Positions 18,030 to 25,713 of a stretch of 64,000 bases of DNA are shown here, one piece after another; the first letter of the stretch is position 1; each line of letters starts with the position of its first letter. Origin of the DNA: Planctomycetaceae bacterium (GTDB lineage: Bacteria; Planctomycetota; Phycisphaerae; Phycisphaerales; SM1A02); assembly GCA_947492385.1 (NCBI GenBank), contig CANLMX010000002.1:40992-104991 (forward strand), in the 5' to 3' direction. The position numbers and the translations under genes are program-made. The notes under the pieces were generated by a model, which saw only the letters and a program-made list of their open reading frames with translations, did not search any database and was not told where the DNA came from.

Positions 18030-19058
18030 ATGCATTGCCTCGTCACGGGAGCGGCCGGATACATCGGGTCCCACACCGTGCGCGAACTGCTCGCCCGGGG
18101 AGCCACGCGTATCGTCGCGGTCGATTCGCTGGAGCGAGGCCATCGCCGCGCCATCGAGGCCCTGGAACGGCTCGCTCCGGGCAAGGTGCGGTTCGCGCGC
18201 ATCGATGTCCGCGACCGGGCCGCCATGTCGGCGCTGATGCGCGAGGAACGCCCGGAATCCGTGCTCCACTTCGCGGCGCTCACGCTGGTCGGCGAGTCGG
18301 TCCGGCAACCTGCGGCCTACTGGAGCTGCTCGGCGGGCGGGACCGCCAGCCTGCTCGAGGCCATGCGCGACGCCGGGACGGAACGGCTGGTCTTCTCGTC
18401 GACGGCCGCCACGTACGGCATCCCCCAGTCGATGCCGATCACCGAGGACACGCCGCAGCAGCCATGCAATCCGTATGGATCGGCGAAACTCGCGTGCGAG
18501 ACGATGATCGCCGAGGAGGCCGAGGCCGCCCGCCGCGACGGTCGCGCGTTCGGCGCGATCCTGCTCCGTTACTTCAACGTCGCCGGCTGCGCCTCGGACG
18601 GGTCGCTGGGCGAGGACCACGATCCCGAGACGCACCTGGTGCCGTCCGCGCTGCAGGCCGCGCTGGGCGCACGCCCCGCACTCGAGATCTTCGGCACGGA
18701 TTACCCCACCCCGGACGGCACGTGCATCCGTGACTACGTGCACGTCGAGGACTTGGCCTCGGCGCACGTCGATGCGCTCCGCGCGCTCCGACCGCGCGAG
18801 TGCCGTGCCTTCAACGTCGGCATCGGGCACGGCTTCAGCGTGCGCGAGGTGCTCGACGCATGCGAGCGCGCGGTGGGGCGACCGATCCCCGCGAACGTGG
18901 CGCCCCGCCGGGAAGGCGACCCGCCCGAGCTGCGCTCGGACCCCGCACGCATCATGCGCGAACTCGGCTGGTCACCGCGCCACCGCACGCTCGCCCCGAT
19001 GGTCGAGAGCGCCTGGCGCTGGATGCAGGCCAATCCCCGCGGGTACGACGACCGCTGA
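18030..19058 (+). CDS. galE: UDP-glucose 4-epimerase
   Basis: Short-chain dehydrogenase-type epimerase (342 residues) interconverting UDP-glucose and UDP-galactose, feeding surface polysaccharide synthesis. The NAD-binding GAAGYIGSH is at residues 7-15, the catalytic Ser/Thr region is FSSTAATYG, the YxxxK pair is YGSAK, and RYFNVAGC and DYVHVEDLA follow in the GalE order. Length is normal. The start is ATG 18030, with no clear Shine-Dalgarno; TAACCT lies 12 bases upstream. It is convergent with the PagL-like gene, 10 bases apart. Confidence 0.93.
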   Translation: MHCLVTGAAGYIGSHTVRELLARGATRIVAVDSLERGHRRAIEALERLAPGKVRFARIDVRDRAAMSALMREERPESVLHFAALTLVGESVRQPAAYWSCSAGGTASLLEAMRDAGTERLVFSSTAATYGIPQSMPITEDTPQQPCNPYGSAKLACETMIAEEAEAARRDGRAFGAILLRYFNVAGCASDGSLGEDHDPETHLVPSALQAALGARPALEIFGTDYPTPDGTCIRDYVHVEDLASAHVDALRALRPRECRAFNVGIGHGFSVREVLDACERAVGRPIPANVAPRREGDPPELRSDPARIMRELGWSPRHRTLAPMVESAWRWMQANPRGYDDR

Positions 19059-19068
19059 ACGGCCGAGG

Positions 19069-19725
19069 TCAGAGCGCGAAGCTGAGGCCGACCCAGAAGT
19101 CGAGCCCGTTGAATCCGGGATTGTTGCTCGACGTCCCGGCGTTCGAGACGTGGTACCAGCGCAACGACACGTAGGCGCGCGTGCCCTCCCATGCGTCAAA
19201 CGTGACGCCGGCGCCTGCCGAGGGCGTGAAGTTGAAGTTGGTCCCGCCGACCGGCACCGGGCTCGACGAACCGATCATGCCGCACCCGCCGCTCACGAAG
19301 ATCGACCAGCGCTCGGCCGCAAACAGGTGCCAGCGGAGCTGGAGGTCGCCGCCGAACACGCCCGCTCCCGAGGCACCCGTCTCGGCCGCGTAGCCCGCAC
19401 TGCCGTAGAACGCGAGTTCGAAGTCATCGACGAAGAACCACGCGATGCCGATGCGACCCTGCCCGATGTTCGTGCCTTCGAAGTTGCCCGCCCAGTCCCC
19501 TTCCACGTTCAGGCGCAGCGAGTCCTTCGCGCCGAAACGGGCGGGTGCGGGTGCATTCGTGCGCGCAGGTTCGGGCGCGGGTGCACCGGCCTCGCCTGCA
19601 TCGGACCCGAGGAGCAGCGCGCGCGCGTCGACGCTCGCGGCGGCACAGGGCCCTGCCACGGAGAGCACGCATGCGGTTGCGAACGTCATTGCGCGATGGG
19701 CGCGGCACGCGGCGCGGATGAGCAT
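19069..19725 (-). CDS. Outer-membrane acyloxyacyl hydrolase, PagL-like
   Basis: A secreted beta-barrel protein of about 218 residues. A cleavable signal peptide (basic n-region, TFATACVLSVAGPCAAAS) is followed by a short Pro/Ala linker and alternating beta strands. The C-terminal HVSNAGTSSNNPGFN block carries the His-x-Ser of lipid A 3-O-deacylase PagL, with the usual Asn-Pro-Gly neighbourhood. The chain ends in FWVGLSFAL, a typical terminal barrel strand. It would remove an acyl chain from lipid A in the outer membrane. The start is ATG 19725 (or 19689). CATACT six bases upstream of ATG 19725 suggests a leaderless mRNA. Confidence 0.78.
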   Translation of the reverse strand: MLIRAACRAHRAMTFATACVLSVAGPCAAASVDARALLLGSDAGEAGAPAPEPARTNAPAPARFGAKDSLRLNVEGDWAGNFEGTNIGQGRIGIAWFFVDDFELAFYGSAGYAAETGASGAGVFGGDLQLRWHLFAAERWSIFVSGGCGMIGSSSPVPVGGTNFNFTPSAGAGVTFDAWEGTRAYVSLRWYHVSNAGTSSNNPGFNGLDFWVGLSFAL

Positions 19726-19731
19726 CCGTGA

Positions 19732-19737
19732 AGTATG
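19732..19737 (-). promoter_or_regulatory. -10-like box directly upstream of PagL-like gene
   Basis: On the minus strand CATACT is followed by six bases (TCACGG) and then the ATG. This would put transcription start at or next to the start codon. It lies between the strong terminator at 19768-19806 and the gene. No convincing -35 is visible. Confidence 0.4.
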
Positions 19738-19767
19738 CGCACCGCGCGTGTCGCACGCCACCGGAGC

Positions 19768-19806
19768 AAAAAAGCCGCCGTCGGACGCTCCGACACGTCC
19801 GACGGC
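19768..19806 (-). terminator. Strong Rho-independent terminator on the minus strand
   Basis: Read on the minus strand, GCCGTCGGACG, an 8-base loop and CGTCCGACGGC form a perfect 11-bp stem, followed by GGC and six U. On the plus strand the same run of A precedes the hairpin, so it works only leftward. It sits 43 bases upstream of the PagL-like start and downstream of no minus-strand gene closer than the PEGA lipoprotein, which ends at 20431. Confidence 0.85.
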
Positions 19807-19971
19807 GACGGATCGACGGCCCCGGACGGATCCAGGACCGCGAAGAAGTGGCAGGCTCGCACAGGCCCCCGGGCCAGACGAACAGTATCGTTCAAACCGA
19901 ACCGCCCGCCCCGCTTTCCCGGCGGGATTTCCTGCGCGATTTCGCATTTCCGACAGTGGCCGGAAACCCCC

Positions 19972-20430
19972 GTGACCCCTTCCGCCCCGAAAAACCGCAT
20001 TCTGATCGCCGTGGCGGCCCTGGTGCGTTCTGGGCAGGCGGTCCCGGGAGGAAGCGGCCCCGAGGTCCTGATCGCCCTGCGCCACCCCAAGGCCATCCGC
20101 GGGGGGGTCTGGGAGCTCCCGGGCGGGAAAGCGTCGGCCGGCGAGTCCGCCTCCGAGGCGGCGGCGCGCGAACTGCTCGAGGAGACCGGGGTGGACGTCG
20201 ACCCGGCGACGGGCCGCGAACTCGGGACGGTGGAGCAGGACGACCCCACCCTGCCCGCGGAACGCTGGCTCCGGCTCACGCTGGTGGCGTTCGAGGCCCC
20301 ACCTGGTGCCGTTCCCCAGCCGCTGGCGGCGGTCGAGTGCCGGTGGGAGCGCATCACGGCGCTCGATCGTTACGAATGGCCCGCGGCGAACCGGACGCTC
20401 AACGCGATCCTCGCCGACGCGTTCCGCTGA
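19972..20430 (+). CDS. NUDIX hydrolase, MutT-like
   Basis: A 152-residue NUDIX pyrophosphatase. The Nudix box GX5EX7REUXEEXGU is complete as GKASAGE...RELLEETGV (about residues 46-68). The short chain and C-terminal NRTLNAILADAF recall MutT-type 8-oxo-dGTP sanitising enzymes, but substrate cannot be told from sequence. I place the start at the GTG at 19972. The track ORF from 19735 would read through the terminator hairpin and has a shadow-like N-terminus. Its stop codon directly abuts the stop of the convergent lipoprotein gene (TGATCA). Confidence 0.85.
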   Translation: MTPSAPKNRILIAVAALVRSGQAVPGGSGPEVLIALRHPKAIRGGVWELPGGKASAGESASEAAARELLEETGVDVDPATGRELGTVEQDDPTLPAERWLRLTLVAFEAPPGAVPQPLAAVECRWERITALDRYEWPAANRTLNAILADAFR

Positions 20431-20916
20431 TCACCTGGCCTCCGGCGTCGCCACGGGCCGCGGCGCCGGCGCGTCAGGCGCGACCGCAGGCATCGACTCC
20501 ACCGAGCGACGCGCAGCCCGCGCGCGGTCGAGCACGCCCGCATTCGCATCGGCGTCGGGCACCAGGTCGAAGTGCCAGCGCTCGAGCCGGTGCAGCTTCG
20601 CAGGAAGCACTTCGGCGACCAGGTCCGCGCCCATGAAGTCCCACGCCGGCATGTCCGTGGTGCCGCTCCCGGCCACCGACTCGTAGCCCTGCAGGCGCAG
20701 GCGGACGTCGTACGTGCCGTCGAAGGTGAACTGGATGCGGGCGGGCGTCCTGCCGACCTCGCGCCCGTTGAGCGTGAGGATGGCGCCGGGTGGCGTCGTG
20801 GTCACTTCGATCTCTCGGCGGACGCACCCCGCAAGCGACACGGCTCCCGTGAGCACGGCCAACTGCACCCCGCGGACGGGACGGCGAGGGGCGGCGGAGG
20901 GGCGACGCATGCGCAT
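20431..20916 (-). CDS. PEGA-domain lipoprotein
   Basis: A 161-residue secreted lipoprotein: basic n-region, hydrophobic stretch and lipobox LAGC (Cys about 31), then a PEGA-type beta domain (VTTTPPGAILTLNGREVGRTP...YDVRLRLQGYES). The charged C-terminus ends in Pro/Ala-rich sequence. PEGA domains are small surface-exposed modules in envelope proteins; the partner is unknown. It starts at ATG 20916 or 20910, divergent from lptB with only 25 bases between. The abutting stop with the NUDIX gene leaves no room for a terminator, see the orphan terminator at 19768. Confidence 0.8.
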   Translation of the reverse strand: MRMRRPSAAPRRPVRGVQLAVLTGAVSLAGCVRREIEVTTTPPGAILTLNGREVGRTPARIQFTFDGTYDVRLRLQGYESVAGSGTTDMPAWDFMGADLVAEVLPAKLHRLERWHFDLVPDADANAGVLDRARAARRSVESMPAVAPDAPAPRPVATPEAR

Positions 20917-20929
20917 CGCCGGAGGCTAC

Positions 20930-20935
20930 TACACT
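20930..20935 (+). promoter_or_regulatory. -10-like box directly upstream of lptB
   Basis: TACACT is followed by six bases (CCTCCG) and the lptB ATG. The nearby GGAGG (20921-20925) is 16 bases away from the ATG, too far for ribosome binding. The arrangement fits a leaderless transcript. Confidence 0.45.
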
Positions 20936-20941
20936 CCTCCG

Positions 20942-21676
20942 ATGCCGTTGCTCGAAGCCGAAGGGCTCGTCAAGAGCTACAACGACCGTCGCGTGGTGGA
21001 CGGCGTCGGGTTCACCGTCGGCGAGGGCGAGATCGTCGGGCTGCTCGGGCGCAACGGCGCCGGAAAGACCACGAGCTTCCGGATGACCATCGGCATGATC
21101 ACCCCCGAGGCCGGGCGCGTCGCGTTCGCCGGTCAGGACGTGACCATGCTCCCGATGTACCGGCACGCGCTCGCGGGAATGGGCTACCTCGCGCAGGAAC
21201 CTTCGGTGTTCCAGCGCCTCACGTGCGAGGAGAATCTGCTCGCGATCCTCGAGCTGCAGCCGCTGACCAAGGCGCAGCGGAAGGAGCGCGCCCGGCAATT
21301 GCTCGCGCAGTTCCACCTCGAGCACAAGGCGGGCGAGGAAGCACGCACGTGCTCGGGCGGCGAGCGGAGGCGGCTCGAGATCGCGCGGGCCCTGATCAAT
21401 CGCCCCCGCATCCTGATGCTCGACGAACCGTTCGCCGCCGTCGACCCTCACACGGTCGAGGACCTCCAGGAGGAGGTGCGCAAGCTGACGTCCGAGGGCA
21501 TCTCGGTGCTGGTGACCGACCACAACGTCCAGCAGACGCTCCGGATCTGCGACCGCGCGTACATCATCCACGAGGGCCGCAACCTGCGGGACGGGCTGCC
21601 GAAGGAGATCATCAACGATCCCGTGGTGCGCAACGCGTACCTGGCGAGCACCTTCCGCGGCGACGAGTTCGGCTGA
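20942..21676 (+). CDS. lptB: LPS export ABC transporter ATP-binding protein
   Basis: A 244-residue ABC ATPase that powers LPS extraction with LptF/LptG. Walker A is GRNGAGKTT (about 38), the Q-loop is YLAQEPSVF, the signature is CSGGERRRLEIARAL, Walker B is LMLDEPFAAVDP and the switch His is in VTDHNVQ. The YLxQEPSVFxxLTxxEN region and the SGGERRR signature are characteristic of LptB. The start is ATG 20942; the track ORF from 20714 is antisense to the lipoprotein gene. LptF/LptG are not in the window. It is separated by about 8 kb from the LptC/LptA-like gene. Confidence 0.93.
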   Translation: MPLLEAEGLVKSYNDRRVVDGVGFTVGEGEIVGLLGRNGAGKTTSFRMTIGMITPEAGRVAFAGQDVTMLPMYRHALAGMGYLAQEPSVFQRLTCEENLLAILELQPLTKAQRKERARQLLAQFHLEHKAGEEARTCSGGERRRLEIARALINRPRILMLDEPFAAVDPHTVEDLQEEVRKLTSEGISVLVTDHNVQQTLRICDRAYIIHEGRNLRDGLPKEIINDPVVRNAYLASTFRGDEFG

Positions 21677-21714
21677 TCCCGCGGGTCCGCCGGGACCGCA
21701 CGGCGCGACCCCGG

Positions 21715-22986
21715 TCAGCCGCCGGCGGCCAGGCGTTCGACCCGGATGCGCTGGACCGCGGCGGGCGTGGCCTCGAGCACCGTGAACCGCATGCCCGACT
21801 CCGTGAATGCGTCGCCCGCGCGCGGAATCGACCCGAAGCGCGAGAGTACGAACCCGGCCACCGTCTCGTAGCCGTCGTCCTCGGGGATCTGGAGCGCCAG
21901 CGCGGAATTGAGGTCCGCCACCGGTGCGTGGCCGCTGGCCTCGATCGCGCCGTCCGCTGCGGTCCAGAGCGTGGGCGCTGAGTCGGAGGCCGGCTCGTGC
22001 TCGTCTCGGATCTCCCCGACGAGTTCCTCCAGGATGTCCTCGATGGTGACCAGGCCGGCGGTGCCGCCGAACTCATCCACCACGATCGCCACGTGCACCT
22101 TCGACTGCTGGAAGTCCCGGAGCTGCTCCTGGATGGGCTTTGACTCCGGCACGCGCATCGGCTGGCGCAGGAGCGGGCGAAGCCGGAAGTCCGAGCTCGG
22201 GCGCCCCAGGAAGCGCACCAGGTCCTTCACGTAGAGGATTCCCTGAACGTGGTCCAGGCTTCCCGAGTGGACCGGGATGCGCGAGTGCCCGCTGCCGATC
22301 GCGAACTCGCGCACGGACTCGAGGTCATCGGTGTAGGCGATCGCCTCGATGCGCGGTCGGGGCGTCATGACGCCGCCGACCGTGGCGTCGCCGAGCGTCA
22401 CGGCGTTCTCGAGGATCTCGGCCGCATGCTCGTCGATCAGGCCCTGCCGCTGGGTGTCCTCGATGGCGCTCACCAGCTCGTCCCCGCTGCGTTCGCCGGG
22501 ATCCGTGCGGCCGACCGACGATCCGATCGCCCGGTCCACCCCTCGCGCGAGCGCGCGCACCGGAAGGAGCGACGCGTGGAGCACGTGGAGCGGCAGCAGG
22601 AACCGTGCGATCACCGCGGCCGGGGCATGGCGCGCGAACGCGCCCGCCGCCACAGACGTGAACACCCACAGGAGGAGCACCGCCACCGCCCAGGCGGCGA
22701 CGAGGCGCTGGACGGTGAGGGGTTCGTCGAACCCGGCGAACGCGGCGAACACGCAGGCCACGAACCCGATGCGCAGCACCGTCCGCGCGAAGGCCACCGC
22801 CCACTCCACCTGCTCGAGGCGGCCGAGCATCCACGCCCCGCGCGCGGAGCGGCCGCGTGCCTCGAGCTCGCGCTCGAGCGCGCTCTCGCTGACCTGGACG
22901 AGCGACAGCCCAATGGAGGCGAGCACGCCCGCACACGCGAGGAGCGCAGCCGCAAGCGCGACCAGCACCGCGGTCGTCGTGCTCAC
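21715..22986 (-). CDS. CNNM/CorC-HlyC family CBS-domain transporter
   Basis: A 423-residue membrane protein with three N-terminal hydrophobic segments (DUF21/CNNM domain, residues 5-150). A CBS pair follows (GGVMTPRPRIEAIAY near 200, VPESKPIQEQL...HVAIVVDEFGGTAGLVTIEDILEEL near 275), then a C-terminal CorC_HlyC domain. Such proteins act in magnesium or cobalt homeostasis. The GTG start overlaps the ybeY stop (GTGA). The ybeY-corC pairing is widely conserved in bacteria and supports both calls. Confidence 0.9.
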   Translation of the reverse strand: MSTTTAVLVALAAALLACAGVLASIGLSLVQVSESALERELEARGRSARGAWMLGRLEQVEWAVAFARTVLRIGFVACVFAAFAGFDEPLTVQRLVAAWAVAVLLLWVFTSVAAGAFARHAPAAVIARFLLPLHVLHASLLPVRALARGVDRAIGSSVGRTDPGERSGDELVSAIEDTQRQGLIDEHAAEILENAVTLGDATVGGVMTPRPRIEAIAYTDDLESVREFAIGSGHSRIPVHSGSLDHVQGILYVKDLVRFLGRPSSDFRLRPLLRQPMRVPESKPIQEQLRDFQQSKVHVAIVVDEFGGTAGLVTIEDILEELVGEIRDEHEPASDSAPTLWTAADGAIEASGHAPVADLNSALALQIPEDDGYETVAGFVLSRFGSIPRAGDAFTESGMRFTVLEATPAAVQRIRVERLAAGG

Positions 22987-23459
22987 GACGTGCCCTCCCC
23001 CGCCTCGAAGAGGCGCCCGAACCCGGCGGCCTCGAGGATCCGATCCTCCTCGGCATGCATGCGCGCATGCGAGGCCGGGTCGCGATCGTCATGCCCGCAC
23101 GCATGCAGCAGCGCGTGCAGCGCGTAGAGCAGGATCTCCCCCCGCATGCCGTGGTCGAGGCATTCGCCCCGGCGCCTGGCCTCGTCGATGCACACGGCGA
23201 CGTCGGCGTCGATGGGTGCGCCGGGCGCGTTCTGCGCGAATGTCATGACGTCCGTTGTCTCGTCGATCGCCAGGTGGCGTGCATGGAGGGCGCGCATGCG
23301 CGCGTCGCGCACCAGCTCGAGCTCCGCGCGCGCCACCGGCACCGGCAGCAACGGCACCACCCGCGCCAGCGCGTCCTCGAGCCACGCGCGGTCGCCGGAC
23401 GACAGGGCCGCCAGCCCCTCGCCGCCGAACGCGATGCCGTCGGGAAGCGTGGCCACCAC
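22983..23459 (-). CDS. ybeY: Endoribonuclease YbeY
   Basis: A 158-residue metalloprotein for 16S rRNA 3' maturation and ribosome quality control. The family block TTDVMTFAQ and the metal-binding region HALLHACGHDD are present. The family pattern is HGxLHLxGYDH; here the third ligand position is Asp and a His occupies the Tyr position. The start is GTG 23459 (or the next GTG at 23456), four bases after the nuoF stop, so it is cotranscribed with nuo genes. Identity is supported by the coupled corC downstream. Confidence 0.88.
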   Translation of the reverse strand: MVATLPDGIAFGGEGLAALSSGDRAWLEDALARVVPLLPVPVARAELELVRDARMRALHARHLAIDETTDVMTFAQNAPGAPIDADVAVCIDEARRRGECLDHGMRGEILLYALHALLHACGHDDRDPASHARMHAEEDRILEAAGFGRLFEAGEGTS

Positions 23460-23463
23460 CAGC

Positions 23464-24816
23464 TCAGCGCCCCGCCGCCGACACGTAGACCGGCACGAAG
23501 CGCGGCGAGACGCGCTTCTCGAACTCCGGCCGGAACTTGTTGACGATGGTCCGGATGGCCCAGTTGTTGCCGTCGGCGAGCCCGCAGATGGTTGTGCCCG
23601 GCGTCAGGCCCATCGAGCCCGCCACCTCAAGCAGCACGTCGAGGTCCTGCGTCGTGCCCGCGCCGCGTTCGATCCGGGTCAGGAGCTTCAGCAGCCAGCC
23701 GCTGCCTTCGCGGCATGGCGTGCACTGGCCGCAGCTCTCGTTCTTGAAGAACCGGCTGATGTTCCGGGCGACGGCCACCATGTCGGTGTCCTCGTCGAAC
23801 ACGGTCGGGCACGCGGTGCCAAGGCCCAGGACGTCGTACTTGCGGCCGATGTCGAAGTCCATCGGCGCGTCATACTGGTCGGTGCCCAGGACGCCCATCG
23901 AGACGCCGCCCGCGATCGCGACCTTGAAGCGCTTGCCGTTGCGCATGCCGCCGCAGTGCTTCTCGACCAGCATTCGCAGCGGGATGCCCAGCTCCAGCTC
24001 ATAGACGTTCGGCCGGTTCACGTGGCCGCTGACACCCATCAGCTTCGTGCCGTAGCTCGGCATGCCGCCGATCGTGCTCTCGATGCCGAGCTTCTTCCAC
24101 CAGTCGACGCCGTGCTCCACGATCGGCACGACGGCGGCCAGCGTCTCGACGTTGTTGATGATGGTGGGACGGCCGAACAGGCCCTTGACCGCCGGGAACG
24201 GTGGCTTCACGCGCGGCCAGCCGCGCTTGCCCTCGACGGCCTCCAGGAGCGCCGTCTCCTCGCCGCAGACGTAGGCGCCCGCGGACCGGTGCAGCACCAC
24301 GTCGACTGCGTGCGTGCTGGCACCGCGCAGCAGTCCCTGCTTCCCGAAGATGCCGTTGGCGTAGGCCTCGTCGATCGCCTTCTGGAACACCTTGGCCTGG
24401 TGGTGGTACTCGCCGCGGATGAAGAAGTACGCGACCTGCATCTGGCACGCGTATGCGGCGATCGCGATTCCCTCGAGGACGGAGTGCGGGTCGAAGTCGA
24501 CCAGAAGGCGGTCCTTGAACGTTCCCGGCTCGGCCTCGTCGCAGTTGATGGCCAGGTAACGCGGACCGCCGTCGGCCGGCGGCAGGAAGGACCACTTGAG
24601 CCCGGCCGGGAACCCGGCGCCGCCGCGGCCGCGAAGCACCGCACCCTTCACGAGCTCGACCACCTCGGACGGCTTCATCGAGAGGGCCTTCTCGAGGGTG
24701 CGGTAGCCGCCGGTGGCGACGTACTGCTCGTACGAGACGGTCGCCCTCCTGGAACGATCCTCGGGGATGCGCTTGGTGAGGACGGGCTCGGGCTTGAAGT
24801 CGGCTGCGGTGGGCAT
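23464..24816 (-). CDS. nuoF: NADH-quinone oxidoreductase subunit F
   Basis: A 450-residue flavoprotein subunit of complex I that binds NADH and FMN and carries the N3 [4Fe-4S] cluster. The NADH/FMN motifs GRGGAGFPAG (about 63) and NCDEAEPGTF are intact. The cluster motif is ESCGQCTPCREG with the fourth Cys downstream in TTICGLADG. Length and order are normal. It is in a minus-strand operon nuoD-nuoE-orf81-nuoF, followed four bases later by ybeY. Confidence 0.96.
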   Translation of the reverse strand: MPTAADFKPEPVLTKRIPEDRSRRATVSYEQYVATGGYRTLEKALSMKPSEVVELVKGAVLRGRGGAGFPAGLKWSFLPPADGGPRYLAINCDEAEPGTFKDRLLVDFDPHSVLEGIAIAAYACQMQVAYFFIRGEYHHQAKVFQKAIDEAYANGIFGKQGLLRGASTHAVDVVLHRSAGAYVCGEETALLEAVEGKRGWPRVKPPFPAVKGLFGRPTIINNVETLAAVVPIVEHGVDWWKKLGIESTIGGMPSYGTKLMGVSGHVNRPNVYELELGIPLRMLVEKHCGGMRNGKRFKVAIAGGVSMGVLGTDQYDAPMDFDIGRKYDVLGLGTACPTVFDEDTDMVAVARNISRFFKNESCGQCTPCREGSGWLLKLLTRIERGAGTTQDLDVLLEVAGSMGLTPGTTICGLADGNNWAIRTIVNKFRPEFEKRVSPRFVPVYVSAAGR

Positions 24817-24836
24817 CGGTGGTGCTCTGCGTTCGG

Positions 24837-25082
24837 TCAGGCGTTCGTGGGGCCGGCGTCGCCGGCTCCCTGCGTGCTCGGTGGCTGCGTGCCCGGGGGC
24901 AGCACCACCTCCTCGATCACCGTCCGGCGGAGCGTCACGCCGTCGGCGCGGGTCTCCTCGATGGTCTCGCGCCGGACCTCGGCCTTGGCGGGCGCGTTCG
25001 GGTCCGTGCGGACGGCGTCGACGATGTGCCCGAAGAAGGCGCCGATGCTCCGTGCGAGCGGCGGGTCCTTCGGGCGATCCAT
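24837..25082 (-). CDS. Small hypothetical protein between nuoE and nuoF (81 aa)
   Basis: A charged 81-residue protein (MDRPKDPPLARSIGAFFGHIVDAVR...) with a Thr/Glu-rich middle (RRETIEETRADGVTLRRTVIEEVVLPPG) and a Pro/Gly tail. It starts one base after the nuoE stop and ends 20 bases before nuoF, so it fits the operon spacing. The protein has no signal or membrane segment. No family is recognised. The track shows a longer 209-residue ORF in this frame, whose upstream part is antisense-like nuoE shadow. It could be an accessory or assembly factor of the NADH module. Confidence 0.65.
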   Translation of the reverse strand: MDRPKDPPLARSIGAFFGHIVDAVRTDPNAPAKAEVRRETIEETRADGVTLRRTVIEEVVLPPGTQPPSTQGAGDAGPTNA

Positions 25083-25083
25083 G

Positions 25084-25656
25084 TCAGTGATGGCCTCCGT
25101 GGCCGGCCGCATGCGCCGGCTCGGCACGGCGCGCTGCCTCGATGAGGCGATCGAGCGCCGCGACATCCAGGTTCTCGTGGAGCGTCTCGTTGAAGAGCGC
25201 GACGGGCGCGGTGTCGCAGCTGCCGAGGCAGTCCATCGCGATGAGCGTGAACTTCCCGTCCTCGGTCGTCTCGCCTGGGACGATCCCGAGCCGGTCGGAC
25301 GCGCGGTCGAGCAGCGCCTTGCTGCCGCAGCCGCACTGCTCGCAGGCGATCGAGTGGCAGACTCCGATCGTGACCACCCCGCGCTGCTCCACGGTGAATT
25401 CGTCGTAGAAGCTGACCGTGTCGAGCACCTCGGCGGGGCTGATGCCGAGGAACTGCGCCACCTCAAGCTGCGCCTGGTGCGGGACGTGGCGATAGGCGTG
25501 CTGCACGTCGTGCAGGATGGGCATGAGCGCGCCGAGGCGCGTCGCGTACTTCGGGAGCACGTGCTCCGTCCAGCGCTTCTTCATGGCGTCCGTGCAGAGC
25601 GAATGGTCGTACCGCTCGATCTGCATGGTGCCGGAGGGCTTGGTGGGCCAGGCCAT
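25084..25656 (-). CDS. nuoE: NADH-quinone oxidoreductase subunit E
   Basis: A 190-residue thioredoxin-fold [2Fe-2S] subunit (N1a) of complex I. The helical N-terminal part leads into DTVSFYDEF. The cluster Cys are in VCHSIACEQCGC and DCLGSCD, in the expected C-x4-C...C-x3-C order. A His/Ala-rich tail (AHAAGHGGHH) ends the chain. It lies between nuoD (57 bases upstream) and the 81-residue gene. Confidence 0.94.
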   Translation of the reverse strand: MAWPTKPSGTMQIERYDHSLCTDAMKKRWTEHVLPKYATRLGALMPILHDVQHAYRHVPHQAQLEVAQFLGISPAEVLDTVSFYDEFTVEQRGVVTIGVCHSIACEQCGCGSKALLDRASDRLGIVPGETTEDGKFTLIAMDCLGSCDTAPVALFNETLHENLDVAALDRLIEAARRAEPAHAAGHGGHH

Positions 25657-25713
25657 GGGGTCCTCGTGTGGGGTCCGGGGTGGGTCGGTCGGCGAAGGGT
25701 CAGGCGTTCGAAA

